Assembly (NCBI GenBank): GCA_005503085.1
Contig: SCOI01000031.1
Coordinates: 1-37,972 of the forward strand
DNA length: 37,972 nt
Direction: 5' to 3'
Origin: Burkholderiales bacterium C2
GTDB lineage: Bacteria > Pseudomonadota > Gammaproteobacteria > Burkholderiales > Burkholderiaceae_C
A program made the position numbers and the translations under genes. Below, piece after piece: positions 7,730-17,041 of the stretch. The notes beneath the pieces are model-generated. The model saw only the letters and a program-made list of their open reading frames with translations, did no database searches and was not told the origin of the DNA. How positions within the stretch are numbered: position 1 is the stretch's first letter; every line of letters starts with the position of its first letter.

Positions 7730-8526
7730 CACAAACGCCTGTGTTGCAGGGCCGGCAGCTGCTGCCGCAGCTGGGCCAGCCGTGCCGTGTCGATCTCTGC
7801 CAGCACTACGCCCTCGCCCTCGGGCAGGCATGCCAGCACCTCGCCCCAGGGGTCGACGATCATCGTGTGGCCCCAGGTCCGGCGTCCATTCTGATGCGTG
7901 CCGCCCTGGGCCGGTGCGATGAGATAAGCGAGGTTTTCGACCGCTCGCGCGCGCAGCAACAGCTCCCAATGGGCCTGGCCGGTGGTGTGGGTGAAGGCGG
8001 CGGGCACGCTGATCAGGTCCAGCGGCCCGAGGCCGCGGTAGAGCTCGGGAAAGCGCAGGTCGTAGCAGACCGACAGCCCGACGCGCAGGCCCTCGACCTG
8101 GGCCGCCACCGGCGCCTCGCCGGCCTGCAGCACCCGGCCCTCGTCATAGCGCTCGCGGCCGTTGTCGTAGCAAAACAGATGCATCTTGTCGTAGCGCGCG
8201 GCCTGGCTGCCGTCGGGCGCGAAGACCAGGCAGCTGTTGCGCACCCGCGCCGGATCGGCGGTGCGCAGCGGCAGCGTGCCGCCGATGATCCACAGGCCCA
8301 GCTCGCGCGCCGCGTCGGCCAGCGCCTGCTGGATGGGCCCGACGCCCGGCGCCTCGGCAATCGCCAGCTTGTCCTCGTCCTTCAGCCCGATCAGGCAGAA
8401 GTACTCGGGCAGCGCCGCCAGCCGCGCGCCCTGCGCGGCCGCCTCGGCCAGCCAGTGGCGCGCCCGCGCCAGGTTCAGGGCCACATCGGGCCCGGACACC
8501 ATCTGGATCGCTGCAATCTTCATCAT
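7729..8526 (-). CDS. Nitrilase-superfamily carbon-nitrogen hydrolase (Nit1-like amidase)
   Basis: A 265-residue cytoplasmic amidase with the full catalytic triad: Glu41 in LPEYF, Lys114 in YDKMHLF and Cys154 in SVCYDLRFPE. Size and motifs resemble the Nit1/YbeM branch, which hydrolyses deaminated glutathione as a metabolite-repair enzyme; that specificity is inferred. I start at the ATG at 8526, with GGAG 8 nt upstream. The open frame could begin two codons earlier at TTG. It lies 14 bp after yhdP and overlaps the lipoprotein gene, so all three are probably one transcript. A nitrilase next to yhdP is a common order in proteobacteria. Confidence 0.9.
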   Translation of the reverse strand: MMKIAAIQMVSGPDVALNLARARHWLAEAAAQGARLAALPEYFCLIGLKDEDKLAIAEAPGVGPIQQALADAARELGLWIIGGTLPLRTADPARVRNSCLVFAPDGSQAARYDKMHLFCYDNGRERYDEGRVLQAGEAPVAAQVEGLRVGLSVCYDLRFPELYRGLGPLDLISVPAAFTHTTGQAHWELLLRARAVENLAYLIAPAQGGTHQNGRRTWGHTMIVDPWGEVLACLPEGEGVVLAEIDTARLAQLRQQLPALQHRRL

Positions 8527-8540
8527 CGTCAAATCTCCGT

Positions 8541-11500
8541 TCAGGGCGCAGACGCCGCCGCCTCGGCGCCGGCCTTGCGGTCCACCTTTTCGACCTTGGG
8601 ATCATCCCAGCTGCCGGTGACATGGAACTCGCGGGTGTTGGCCGCCATCATCGGCTTGCGCAGCACCAGCTGGGCCAGGAAGGTGCCCAGGCCGACGGCC
8701 GGATTGATGGCCGCATAGGCCAGCGAGGCGCCACCGGCATTGATCTCGGGCACGACCACGACGCGCAGGTCCTGGGTCTCGCGCGCCAGGTCGGCATGGC
8801 CCTCCATCACGACCACCGCCTGCACCCCGCTCATGCGCAGGTTCTCGCTGCTGGCCACGCCGCGCTCGATCTTGATGTCGCCGCCGAAGCCGTCGAAGGC
8901 AAAGCCCTCGCTGAACACATCGCGGAAGTCCAGGGTCAGCCGGCGCGGCAGCGACTGCAGGCTCAGGATGCCCAGCAGCCGGCCCACGCCCGGCTCAGCC
9001 TGCAGGAACTGGCCGGCATCCAGCGCCACCTTCAGCTGGCCCCCCATGCTGGGATAGTCCGGGCTCAGCGGCGAGCCCAGCCAGGCGAGCTGGCCGGTCA
9101 GCTCGCCCTTGCCGCCGCGCAAGACCCGACCCTGGCCGAGGCGCTCCAGCAGATTGCCGGCGTCGGCCACATCGAGCTTCCAGTCCAGCAGCGTGCGCCG
9201 CCGTCCCGTGCCGTCGGCCAGCCAGCGGCCGCTGGCATTGAGCAGCGCGTCGGGGTGCTTGAGCTGCAGCTTGTTCAGCCGCCACTCGCGCTGCGCCCCG
9301 TGCAGCGAGGCCTCGACCTCGACCCGGCCCAGGCGCTTGCCACGCAGCTCGAAGTCCTCGATCACGATGTCCAGGGTCGGCACGCTGTCGCTGGGTTTTT
9401 CCAGCAGGGTGCTGACCTCGTCGGCCTCGCTCTTGGGCAGCGACAACCGCGCCAGCCGCGCGTAGACGCGACCGGGCTGCTTGTCGTGAGCGCTGCGCAG
9501 CTCCAGATAGCCGTTGAGCTGCTCGGCGTCCAGATTGATGCGCCAGCTGTGCTGCTCGGGCGCATGGGTGATGCCGGCCACCAGCCGGCTCAGCGTGCGC
9601 CCGCCCAGCTGCAGCTCGCGGGCGCGCAGCGCGATCTGGGTCGGCACATAGCCGCCCATTTCTGCAGTCCCGCCCAGGGCGGACGACGCGGCGGCCGTGC
9701 CGCCCAGCAGGCTTTGCGCGCGCGCCTGCCAGGCGTCGAGATCGACCCGGTCCAGTGTCGCCTGCAGGCTCACGCCCTGAGCCGGCAGCGCCGGCAGCTT
9801 GTCCTGCAGCGCCAGCGCGCCGGCCAGCACCCGGGGCGGATCGACGCTGATGTCGCGCTGGTACTGGGCCAGCACCAGGCTGCCCAGCTCCAGCCGCAGC
9901 TCGTCACGCTTGCCGGCCAGCAGCGTGCTCTGCAGGCGCAGCGGCAGCGCCGCGTCCGCCTCCTTGCGCAGCGGCGCCGGCAGGTCCAGCGACAGGCCTT
10001 GCAGGCTGCTCGTCAGCGTGAACTCGGTCTGACCCTCCTTGATGCCCAGCTGCAGGCGGTAGGCGGTCTGCCCGCCCATCTGCTGGGCCAGCCGCGCCGC
10101 CAGGCCCAGCTCGCCGGCGCGCCGCAGGCCTTCGGCCGTGACCAGGCCCTGGCCGGCAAAGCGCAGGCTGCCGTCGCGCTGGCTGCCACCCTCGAATGTC
10201 GCGTCGCCGCCCAGCACCCGGGCCGCGCCGCCCTGCACCGTGACGCTGCGGCGGTCGAACTCGATGCGCGCCCGGGCCCCGGCCAGCAATGGCAGCTGCG
10301 GCCCCAGCCGCACATCGTTGCCGCCCAGTGTCACGCTGCCCTTGACCGTGCTGCGCTCGACATCGTCGAGCGGGATCTGCAGCGCCAGCTTCAGCGTGGC
10401 AGCACCGCTGGCCGTGGCGTCCTGCAAGCCCTTGCCTATCCACTCGCCCACCGGCGAAAGCTTGATGAAGCGCAGCAGCTCCGCCATGGGCCCGCGCCCG
10501 CTGCCCTCCAGCGCCAGCACCGGGTGCTGCACCAGGTCCTTGATGCCGCCGTTGACCGCGCTGAGCTCATAGCCCAGCACCTTGGCGCGGGCATTGCGGA
10601 TGCGCATGCTGCCGCGCTCGAACACCAGCTCGCCGTTGACCTGCTCCATCGCCGGCCAGCTGGAATCGGGCACATAGGCCAGATCGACATCGTGGGCCTG
10701 GACCGCGATGCGGAACTGGCCGGCCGGGCTGCTGTCGAAAGGGAAGTCCCACAGATCGCCACGCACCCGGAACTGCACCTGGCGGCCTTCGCCGCCGCGC
10801 ACCGCACGCCGCACATAGTCGCGCGCCTCTCCGCCGACGCCCAGCGGCAGGTAGCGCGCCACCCGCGCCGCCTTGGCCTGGTCGAGCCGGCCGTTGAGCT
10901 CCAGCTGGCCGGGGAAGCGGCCGCCGCGACCGTTGACCGACTGCCCCGCCGGGCCGCCCTCGCCGGTGCGCCACAGCAACTCCAGCTCGCCGCGCAGATC
11001 GTCGTTGGCCAGCTTGGCCTCGCTGAGCCGCAGTTCCAGCGCCGGCGGCTTGCCGGCACGGGGCTGGATGCGCCAGTTCAGCATCGCGTTGAAGCGCTGC
11101 AAGGGCAGCAGCGGTTCCTCGAACACGCCGGGCAGGTCCAGCAGCCCGTCCTGCAGGCTCAGCCGGGCCTGGCCGCCGCCCTCATGGGCTTCGAGCTGCA
11201 GGCTGGCGCCGGCCACGCCCGGCCGACCCACGCCCTGCTCGGCCGACTGGGCCGCCAGCTGCAGGCCATCGACCTTGGCCTGGATGCGGTAGCTCTTGGG
11301 CGCATCCAGCGGTCCGTCCCAGCGCGCCGTCAGCCCGCTGATCACGCCCTGCGGCGCCAGTTCGTCCAGCCAGTCGCGCTGGGCCTGGCCTAGCGGCAGA
11401 CGGGTCGCGATCTGGCTCATCAGGGCCAGATCCAGGCGCTGGGCCTGCAGCTCGCCGCCGCTGATCGGCGGCAGCGGCTGGCCGGGCTTGGCGGCGGCCC

Positions 11501-12581
11501 GCTTGAGCGAAAGCGACCAGTCCGAGCGCGGCCAGGCCAGGCCGTCCGCGCCCTCGAAACCCAGCTGGGTGGCGCTCAGCGAATAGCCGTCGGCGCGCCG
11601 CTGCACCGCGAGCCGGCCCTGGATGCGGGTCAGGTCCAGCGGCTCCATCTCGGCCCCCAGGCGCAGGCGCACGGCGCGCAAGCCCACATCGGCACTGACG
11701 CTGTGCGGCTGGCCGTCCTTGAACTCGGCCCAGGCGCGCAGCGCGCCGTCGCCCTCCTCCAGCTCGAAAGGCAGGTCCAGATGGCGCTTGAGCTGGCGCA
11801 GATCGGCATGCGGCAGGTCGGCATAGAGCTGGCCGCTCCAGTGCTGCAGCTCGGCGGGCCGCTTCAGCAGCGACTGGGTGAAGCGACCGCGCAGGCTGAA
11901 GCGCTGGCCCCAGGCCGCCGGCGGTGTGGCATCCAGGCGCAGATCGTGGCGGCGCAGGCCGTTGCGCAGCACCAGGTCGACCGCGCTGAGCTCCAGCGGC
12001 GGCGCGGCGCGGCCCTCGTCGACCCAGCGCAGCCGGCCCTGGCGGATCACGAACTCGGGCTGGGAGAAGAACCAGTCGGCCATGTCGTCGCCGGTGCCGG
12101 CCGCCGTGGCGCCCTCGTCCAGGCTCAGGCCGGCCACGAACAGCCGGCCCCGGGCATCGCGGCGCACCTCCAGCTCGGGGCCGTCGATCAGCAGCTGCGA
12201 AAAGCGCAGTTCCAAGGCCAGCAGCGAGCGCGCCGACAGGGCCGCCGAGACCCTGGGCAGGCGCAGCGCCTCGCGGCCGGCGGGGTCCAGCAAACGCACA
12301 TCGCGCAGCTCCAGCGCCGGGATCCAGCCGCCCGAGCGCACCTCGATCTGGCCGATGCGCAGCGTCAGCCCCAGGCTTTGCGAGGCCATGCGCTCCAGGT
12401 CGGGGCGCCAATCATTGATGTGGGGCAGAATTGCCCAGTGCAAGACCAGCCAGGCCGACAGGAGCAAGCCCCAGGCGAGCAAGACCAGACCGAGAGCCCA
12501 GCGGGTCCCCCGCAGCAGCCAGCGGGTGGGTCGCTGTGCAACACGTCTTGCGGCGGCTGAAAAGCTTGCGATGAACGACAT
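8541..12581 (-). CDS. yhdP: YhdP-family AsmA-like envelope protein (inter-membrane phospholipid transport)
   Basis: A 1346-residue protein with one N-terminal membrane helix (about residues 25-55, WALGLVLLAWGLLLSAWLVL) and a very long periplasmic body of repeating beta-strand sequence. It ends in the AsmA-like C-terminal domain with VVPEINAGGASLAYAAINPAVGLGTFLAQLVL and the conserved end REFHVTGSWDDPKVEKV. The E. coli homologue (about 1270 residues) is one of three AsmA-like proteins that bridge inner and outer membranes and move phospholipids outward. I start at the ATG at 12581, directly before the membrane helix; the longer open frame to 14660 is antisense to glnE and not coding. It is divergent from glnE and first in the yhdP-nitrilase-lipoprotein operon. 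Confidence 0.9.
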   Translation of the reverse strand: MSFIASFSAAARRVAQRPTRWLLRGTRWALGLVLLAWGLLLSAWLVLHWAILPHINDWRPDLERMASQSLGLTLRIGQIEVRSGGWIPALELRDVRLLDPAGREALRLPRVSAALSARSLLALELRFSQLLIDGPELEVRRDARGRLFVAGLSLDEGATAAGTGDDMADWFFSQPEFVIRQGRLRWVDEGRAAPPLELSAVDLVLRNGLRRHDLRLDATPPAAWGQRFSLRGRFTQSLLKRPAELQHWSGQLYADLPHADLRQLKRHLDLPFELEEGDGALRAWAEFKDGQPHSVSADVGLRAVRLRLGAEMEPLDLTRIQGRLAVQRRADGYSLSATQLGFEGADGLAWPRSDWSLSLKRAAAKPGQPLPPISGGELQAQRLDLALMSQIATRLPLGQAQRDWLDELAPQGVISGLTARWDGPLDAPKSYRIQAKVDGLQLAAQSAEQGVGRPGVAGASLQLEAHEGGGQARLSLQDGLLDLPGVFEEPLLPLQRFNAMLNWRIQPRAGKPPALELRLSEAKLANDDLRGELELLWRTGEGGPAGQSVNGRGGRFPGQLELNGRLDQAKAARVARYLPLGVGGEARDYVRRAVRGGEGRQVQFRVRGDLWDFPFDSSPAGQFRIAVQAHDVDLAYVPDSSWPAMEQVNGELVFERGSMRIRNARAKVLGYELSAVNGGIKDLVQHPVLALEGSGRGPMAELLRFIKLSPVGEWIGKGLQDATASGAATLKLALQIPLDDVERSTVKGSVTLGGNDVRLGPQLPLLAGARARIEFDRRSVTVQGGAARVLGGDATFEGGSQRDGSLRFAGQGLVTAEGLRRAGELGLAARLAQQMGGQTAYRLQLGIKEGQTEFTLTSSLQGLSLDLPAPLRKEADAALPLRLQSTLLAGKRDELRLELGSLVLAQYQRDISVDPPRVLAGALALQDKLPALPAQGVSLQATLDRVDLDAWQARAQSLLGGTAAASSALGGTAEMGGYVPTQIALRARELQLGGRTLSRLVAGITHAPEQHSWRINLDAEQLNGYLELRSAHDKQPGRVYARLARLSLPKSEADEVSTLLEKPSDSVPTLDIVIEDFELRGKRLGRVEVEASLHGAQREWRLNKLQLKHPDALLNASGRWLADGTGRRRTLLDWKLDVADAGNLLERLGQGRVLRGGKGELTGQLAWLGSPLSPDYPSMGGQLKVALDAGQFLQAEPGVGRLLGILSLQSLPRRLTLDFRDVFSEGFAFDGFGGDIKIERGVASSENLRMSGVQAVVVMEGHADLARETQDLRVVVVPEINAGGASLAYAAINPAVGLGTFLAQLVLRKPMMAANTREFHVTGSWDDPKVEKVDRKAGAEAAASAP

Positions 12582-12719
12582 GTACGAGGGAGAAGCTCGC
12601 GATGGAGCAGAAAACAATATGACCGTGCTTGCATCTCCTTGGGTGCTGCATGCCCATGTCAGCGACGCAGCCCGGCGCTCCCAGGTTGGCGCCGAATCTA
12701 GCACAGCGAGCCAACTGCC

Positions 12720-15461
12720 ATGACGACGGCCGGGCATTCTTTGCAGTCTGAAACAGTCAGCGCCACGCACAGCCGCTTTGTGCAGCGCATCCGGCGCCGC
12801 TATCAGGCCGAGCTGGCGCTGCTGCCGCCGGGCCTGCCGGACCGCGCGGTGATCGAAGCCCTGGTGGCCACCTTGCAGGCCGGCGGCCGGGCGCTGCCCA
12901 GTGCCTTGCGGGTGGCCCGCCATCTGGTGCTGGAGCGCCTGGCGGTGCTGGACATCGAGACCGGCGCGGCGATGGAGGACATCACGCTGGCGATGACACT
13001 GCTGGCCGAGACCACGCTGGACCTGGCGCTGGCCGAGGCGCGCAGCGCCCAGGACGCGATCCACGGCGCGCCGCGTAATGCCGAGGGCCAGGTGATCGAG
13101 TTCTGGGTCATCGGCATGGGCAAGCTGGGCGCGCGCGAGCTCAATGTCTCGTCCGACATCGACCTGATCTATGTCTACGAGGACGAGGGCGCCACCGACG
13201 GCGCCCTGTCCATCAGCGCCCATGAGTACTTCAGCCTGGTCGCCAAGCGCCTGTACACGCTGATCGGCGAGGTCGGCGACGACGGCCAGGTCTTTCGTGT
13301 CGACCTGGCGCTGCGGCCCAATGGCAACTCGGGCCCGCCGGTGGTCAGCCTGGCGATGCTGGAGGAGTATTTCCTGGTGCAGGGCCGCGAATGGGAGCGC
13401 TTTGCCTGGCTGAAGAGCCGGGTGGTCGCGCCGCTGGCCAGCCGCAGCAATGGCCGGGCGCTGGCGCTGCGCGCGCTGGTGACACCTTTTGTCTACCGCC
13501 GCTATCTGGACTACGGCGTGTTCGAGGGCCTGCGCACCCTGCATCGCAAGATCCGCGACGAGGCGCAAAAGCGTGCGGCCGGCCGGCCCGAGCGGGCCAA
13601 TGATGTGAAGCTGTCGCGCGGCGGCATCCGGGAGATCGAGTTCATCGTGCAGCTGCTGCAGGTGGTGCGCGGCGGCCAGTTTCCCGAGATCCGCACCCGC
13701 TCCACGGTCAAGGCGCTGTCGCGAGTGGCGGCGCGCGGGCTGATGAAGCCGGCCACCGCCGACAAGCTGATCGAGGCCTATGTCTTTCTGCGCCGGGTCG
13801 AGCACCGCATCCAGTTCCTCGACGATCAGCAGACCCACTGCCTGCCCGGTGCTGACGAAGACCTGGGCTGGATCGCCCGCAGCCTCGGCCTGATCTGCCG
13901 CAGCGACACCTGCGAGCTGTTCGACAAGCTCTGCGAGGTGCGCGAGCTGGTGGCCACCGAGTTCGATGCGCTCTTGCACGACGGCCAGGCGCCCAAGCCC
14001 GGCGGCTGCAAGAGCGGCGGCTGCGGCGGGCCGGCGCTGCCGGTCGATGCCGAGGAGTTTCTGGACAAGCTGCCGCCCGCGCTGGCCAGCTCGGTGCGTC
14101 GCTGGGCCCAGCAGCCGCGGGTGCAGGCGCTGCGCGAGGAGTCGCGGCTGCGCCTGGCCAAGCTGGTGGGCCGGGCGGCGCTGGGCGTGCGCGACGGCGA
14201 ATGCAGCCTCGACGCGGCGCTGCGCTTTGTCGACTGGATCGAGCCGCTGCTGCGGCGCGAGAGCTATCTGGCCCTGCTTGTGGAGCGGCCCTCGGTGCAG
14301 ACCCGGCTGCTGCGCTTGCTGGGCCTGGCGCGCTGGCCGATGCGCTATCTGATGCTGCATCCGGGCGTGATCGATGAGCTGGCCGACAACCGCCTGCTGG
14401 GCGAACGCTTCAGCGGCAGCGAGTTCATCGGCGATCTGCAGGACCGCCATGCCGCCTGGGCCCGCTCCGGCGAGGCCGACGAGGAGGCGCTGCTGGACAC
14501 CTTGCGGCGCGCCCACCATGCCGAGGTGTTCCGCACCCTGGTGCGCGATGTCGAGGCCAAGATCACCGTGGAGCAGGTGGCCGACGAGCTCTCGGCGCTG
14601 GCCGATGCCACCTTGCAATGCGTGATCGAATGGGCCTGGGCGCGGCTCAAGCAGGCGCATCGCGCGGCGCCGGGCTTCGCGGTGATCGCCTACGGCAAGC
14701 TGGGCGGCAAGGAGCTGGGCTACGGCGGCGATCTCGATGTGGTCTTTCTATTCGACGACGCGGACGAGAACGCCGGCGAAATCTATGGCGCATTTGTGCG
14801 CAAACTGATCACCTGGCTGACCCTGCGCACCGCGGCCGGCGAGCTGTTCGACATCGACACCGCGCTGCGCCCGAATGGCAACTCGGGCCTGCTGGTGACC
14901 AGCATCCAGTCCTTCGAGAACTACCAGACCGGCCGCGGCAGCAACACCGCCTGGACCTGGGAGCACCAGGCCATCACGCGGGCGCGCTTCTGCGCCGGCG
15001 ACGCGGCGCTGGGCCAACGCTTCGAGGGCGTGCGCCGCGCGGTGCTGACCGCGCCGCGCGACTCCGCCGCACTGCGCCAGGAGGTGCTGGCGATGCGCGA
15101 GAAGGTGCGCCAGGCCAAGCCGGTGCGCTCCGGCCAGTTCGACGTCAAGCACAGCCCCGGCGGCATGATGGACGCCGAGTTCGCGCTGCAGTACCTGGTG
15201 CTGATGTTCTCCGGCCAGCACCCGACGCTGCTCGACAACGCCGGCACGATCGCGCTGCTGCAGCGCGCCGAGAGCGTGGGCCTGCTGCCGCCGGGGATCG
15301 GCCAGGCGGCCGGTGATGCCTACCGCGAGCTGCGCCGCATCCAGCACCGGGCCCGGCTCGACGAGCAGCCCACCGCCGTCGACGCCGCCAGCCTGGCCGA
15401 GCTGGGCCTGGACAAGCAGCGCGACGCCGTGCTGGCCCTGTGGCAAGCGGTGTTCGGCTGA
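12720..15461 (+). CDS. glnE: Bifunctional glutamine synthetase adenylyltransferase / adenylyl-removing enzyme
   Basis: A 913-residue protein with two nucleotidyltransferase domains. The N-terminal adenylyl-removing half has GMGKLGARELNVSSDIDLIY (132-151, metal ligands Asp146 and Asp148) and LRPNGNSGP. The C-terminal adenylylating half has AYGKLGGKELGYGGDLDVVF (from about residue 656) and LRPNGNSGLL. GlnE adds or removes AMP on glutamine synthetase in response to PII and glutamine. Length is typical of the family. A short insert KPGGCKSGGCGGPALP (about 422-437) between the halves is Gly/Cys-rich and probably a linker. The ATG at 12720 lies 138 bp from the divergent yhdP start. Confidence 0.96.
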   Translation: MTTAGHSLQSETVSATHSRFVQRIRRRYQAELALLPPGLPDRAVIEALVATLQAGGRALPSALRVARHLVLERLAVLDIETGAAMEDITLAMTLLAETTLDLALAEARSAQDAIHGAPRNAEGQVIEFWVIGMGKLGARELNVSSDIDLIYVYEDEGATDGALSISAHEYFSLVAKRLYTLIGEVGDDGQVFRVDLALRPNGNSGPPVVSLAMLEEYFLVQGREWERFAWLKSRVVAPLASRSNGRALALRALVTPFVYRRYLDYGVFEGLRTLHRKIRDEAQKRAAGRPERANDVKLSRGGIREIEFIVQLLQVVRGGQFPEIRTRSTVKALSRVAARGLMKPATADKLIEAYVFLRRVEHRIQFLDDQQTHCLPGADEDLGWIARSLGLICRSDTCELFDKLCEVRELVATEFDALLHDGQAPKPGGCKSGGCGGPALPVDAEEFLDKLPPALASSVRRWAQQPRVQALREESRLRLAKLVGRAALGVRDGECSLDAALRFVDWIEPLLRRESYLALLVERPSVQTRLLRLLGLARWPMRYLMLHPGVIDELADNRLLGERFSGSEFIGDLQDRHAAWARSGEADEEALLDTLRRAHHAEVFRTLVRDVEAKITVEQVADELSALADATLQCVIEWAWARLKQAHRAAPGFAVIAYGKLGGKELGYGGDLDVVFLFDDADENAGEIYGAFVRKLITWLTLRTAAGELFDIDTALRPNGNSGLLVTSIQSFENYQTGRGSNTAWTWEHQAITRARFCAGDAALGQRFEGVRRAVLTAPRDSAALRQEVLAMREKVRQAKPVRSGQFDVKHSPGGMMDAEFALQYLVLMFSGQHPTLLDNAGTIALLQRAESVGLLPPGIGQAAGDAYRELRRIQHRARLDEQPTAVDAASLAELGLDKQRDAVLALWQAVFG

Positions 15462-16057
15462 GCCCCTGGGCGGCGCTGGCCGCCCTGCTCGCGCTGGCGG
15501 CACTGCTGGCCTGGCCGGCGCCGACGGCGGTGCTCGACTGGCAGCCGGCGCTGGCCTGGGCCGAGCCCTGGCGCTTCTGGAGCGCCGCCTTTGTGCACTG
15601 GAGCGCTCAGCATCTGCTGGCCAATCTGGCCGGCTGCGCGGTGCTGGCCCTGCTGGGCTGGGCGGCGCGGCTGCCGGCGCGGGCCGCGCTGGCCTGGGCC
15701 CTGGCCTGGCCGCTGACCCAGGCCGGCCTGCTGCTGCGGCCCGATCTGCTGCACTACGGCGGCCTGTCGGGCGTGCTGCATGCCGGCGTCGCGGTCGCTG
15801 TGCTGGAGTTGCTGCGCCGGCCCGGGCGCGAGCGCCTGATCGCGCTGGCCATCGCGCTGGGCCTGATCGTCAAGCTGAGCCTGGAGCAGCCGCTCGGGCC
15901 GGCACTGCGCGCGTTGCCCGGCTGGGACATCCTGATCGCGCCGGTCGCGCATCTGAGCGGGGCGGTCAGCGGTGCCGTCTGTGGCGCCGTCATTGGTGCC
16001 GTCAGTAGTGCGATCAGCGCGCTTGCGTCGCCGCGTCGCTCTCGGCCGCCGGCATGA
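15440..16057 (+). CDS. rrtA: Rhombosortase (rhomboid-family intramembrane serine protease)
   Basis: A 205-residue membrane protein with about six helices. It has the compact rhombosortase layout: FVHWSAQHLLANLAG (51-65), GGLSGVLHAG (107-116) with nucleophile Ser110, and APVAHLSGAVSG with catalytic His171. Rhombosortases cleave proteins bearing a C-terminal GlyGly-CTERM tag during type II secretion-linked surface sorting. The GTG start at 15440 lies inside the end of glnE (22-bp overlap), so expression is probably coupled to glnE. No GlyGly-CTERM substrate is in this window; the two PEP-CTERM proteins here belong to the separate exosortase system. The C-terminal tail is low-complexity (GAV/GAVSS repeats, then basic). 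Confidence 0.85.
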   Translation: MASGVRLSPWAALAALLALAALLAWPAPTAVLDWQPALAWAEPWRFWSAAFVHWSAQHLLANLAGCAVLALLGWAARLPARAALAWALAWPLTQAGLLLRPDLLHYGGLSGVLHAGVAVAVLELLRRPGRERLIALAIALGLIVKLSLEQPLGPALRALPGWDILIAPVAHLSGAVSGAVCGAVIGAVSSAISALASPRRSRPPA

Positions 16058-16064
16058 TGAAGGC

Positions 16065-16964
16065 ATGAGCCCCACACAGCGTAAAACCCATCTCGACACC
16101 CTGGCCGTGAGCAGCCTGCTGGTCTGCTGCCTGCTGTGGGGGCTGAACCAGGTGGCGGTGAAGGCGGCGCTGAGCGAGATCTCGCCGCTGTGGCAGGCGG
16201 GGCTGCGCTCGCTGGGTGCGGCCCTGCTGGTGTGGGCCTGGGCGACAACGCGCGGCATCAAGCTGTTCGAGCGCGACGGCACGCTGGCCGGCGGCCTGCT
16301 GGCCGGCGGACTGTTCGGCCTGGAGTTCGCCTGCATCTTCGCCGGCCTGCAATACACCAGCGCCTCGCGCATGGTGGTCTTCATCTATCTGAGCCCTTTT
16401 GTCGTCGCGCTGGGCATGCCCTTCATCTCGAAGTCGGAGCGGCTGAGCCTGCGCCAGAGCGCCGGCCTGGTGCTGGCCTTCGCGGCGGTGGCCTGGGCTT
16501 TTGCGGAAGGCTTCGGCCAAACCAGCGCCAGCGGCCGCCAATGGCTGGGCGATGCGCTGGGCCTGCTGGCCGCTTTGCTCTGGGGCGGCACGACCTTGGC
16601 GATACGGGCCACCAAGCTGTCTGCGGCCAGCGCCGAGAAGACCTTGTTCTACCAGCTGGGCGTCTCCGGCCTGGGCCTGGTGGCGGCGGCGCTGCTGATC
16701 GGCGAGACGCTGCCGCTGCAATGGTCGATGCGGCTCTCGGGCCTGATGCTGTTCCAGACCGTGGTCGTCAGCTTTGCCAGCTATCTGATGTGGTTCTGGC
16801 TGGTGCGTCACTACCCGGCCACGCGTCTGGCCAGCTTCACCTTGTCGACGCCGCTGTTCGGCCTGCTGGCCGGCGCGCTCTTGCTGGGCGAGAGCATCAG
16901 CCTGCGCCTGGGTGTGGCGCTGCTGGCGCTGACGGCCGGCGTGGCCCTGGTCAACAGGAAATAG
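16065..16964 (+). CDS. DMT-superfamily (EamA) transporter
   Basis: A 299-residue inner-membrane protein with ten predicted helices in two EamA repeats of five. The first runs from SSLLVCCLLWGLNQVAVKAAL to about residue 130. The second starts at LLAALLWGGTTLAI and ends AGVALVNRK. Members export amino acids, metabolites or drugs by proton exchange; the substrate cannot be told. I start at the ATG at 16065, which gives the usual short cytoplasmic N-terminus; the longer open frame overlaps the rhombosortase gene. It begins 7 bp after the rhombosortase stop and may be read through from it. Confidence 0.88.
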   Translation: MSPTQRKTHLDTLAVSSLLVCCLLWGLNQVAVKAALSEISPLWQAGLRSLGAALLVWAWATTRGIKLFERDGTLAGGLLAGGLFGLEFACIFAGLQYTSASRMVVFIYLSPFVVALGMPFISKSERLSLRQSAGLVLAFAAVAWAFAEGFGQTSASGRQWLGDALGLLAALLWGGTTLAIRATKLSAASAEKTLFYQLGVSGLGLVAAALLIGETLPLQWSMRLSGLMLFQTVVVSFASYLMWFWLVRHYPATRLASFTLSTPLFGLLAGALLLGESISLRLGVALLALTAGVALVNRK

Positions 16965-17041
16965 TCTGTCTCCAGGGCGGCAGCCGCTACCGTGCGGCGC
17001 GCTTAGACTGCCGCCACCCCCAGACCTGCCGGAGACAAACT

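Noticed and set aside
8622-11393. Very long plus-strand open frame (923 codons) antisense to yhdP
   Set aside because: It mirrors the GC-biased third positions of yhdP. The translation is a Gln/Leu/Arg/Ala-rich string without family motifs, while the minus strand encodes a clear AsmA-like protein.
12582-14660. Upstream extension of the yhdP frame (about 690 extra codons)
   Set aside because: It is antisense to glnE, low-complexity, and lies before the membrane helix that begins all YhdP proteins.
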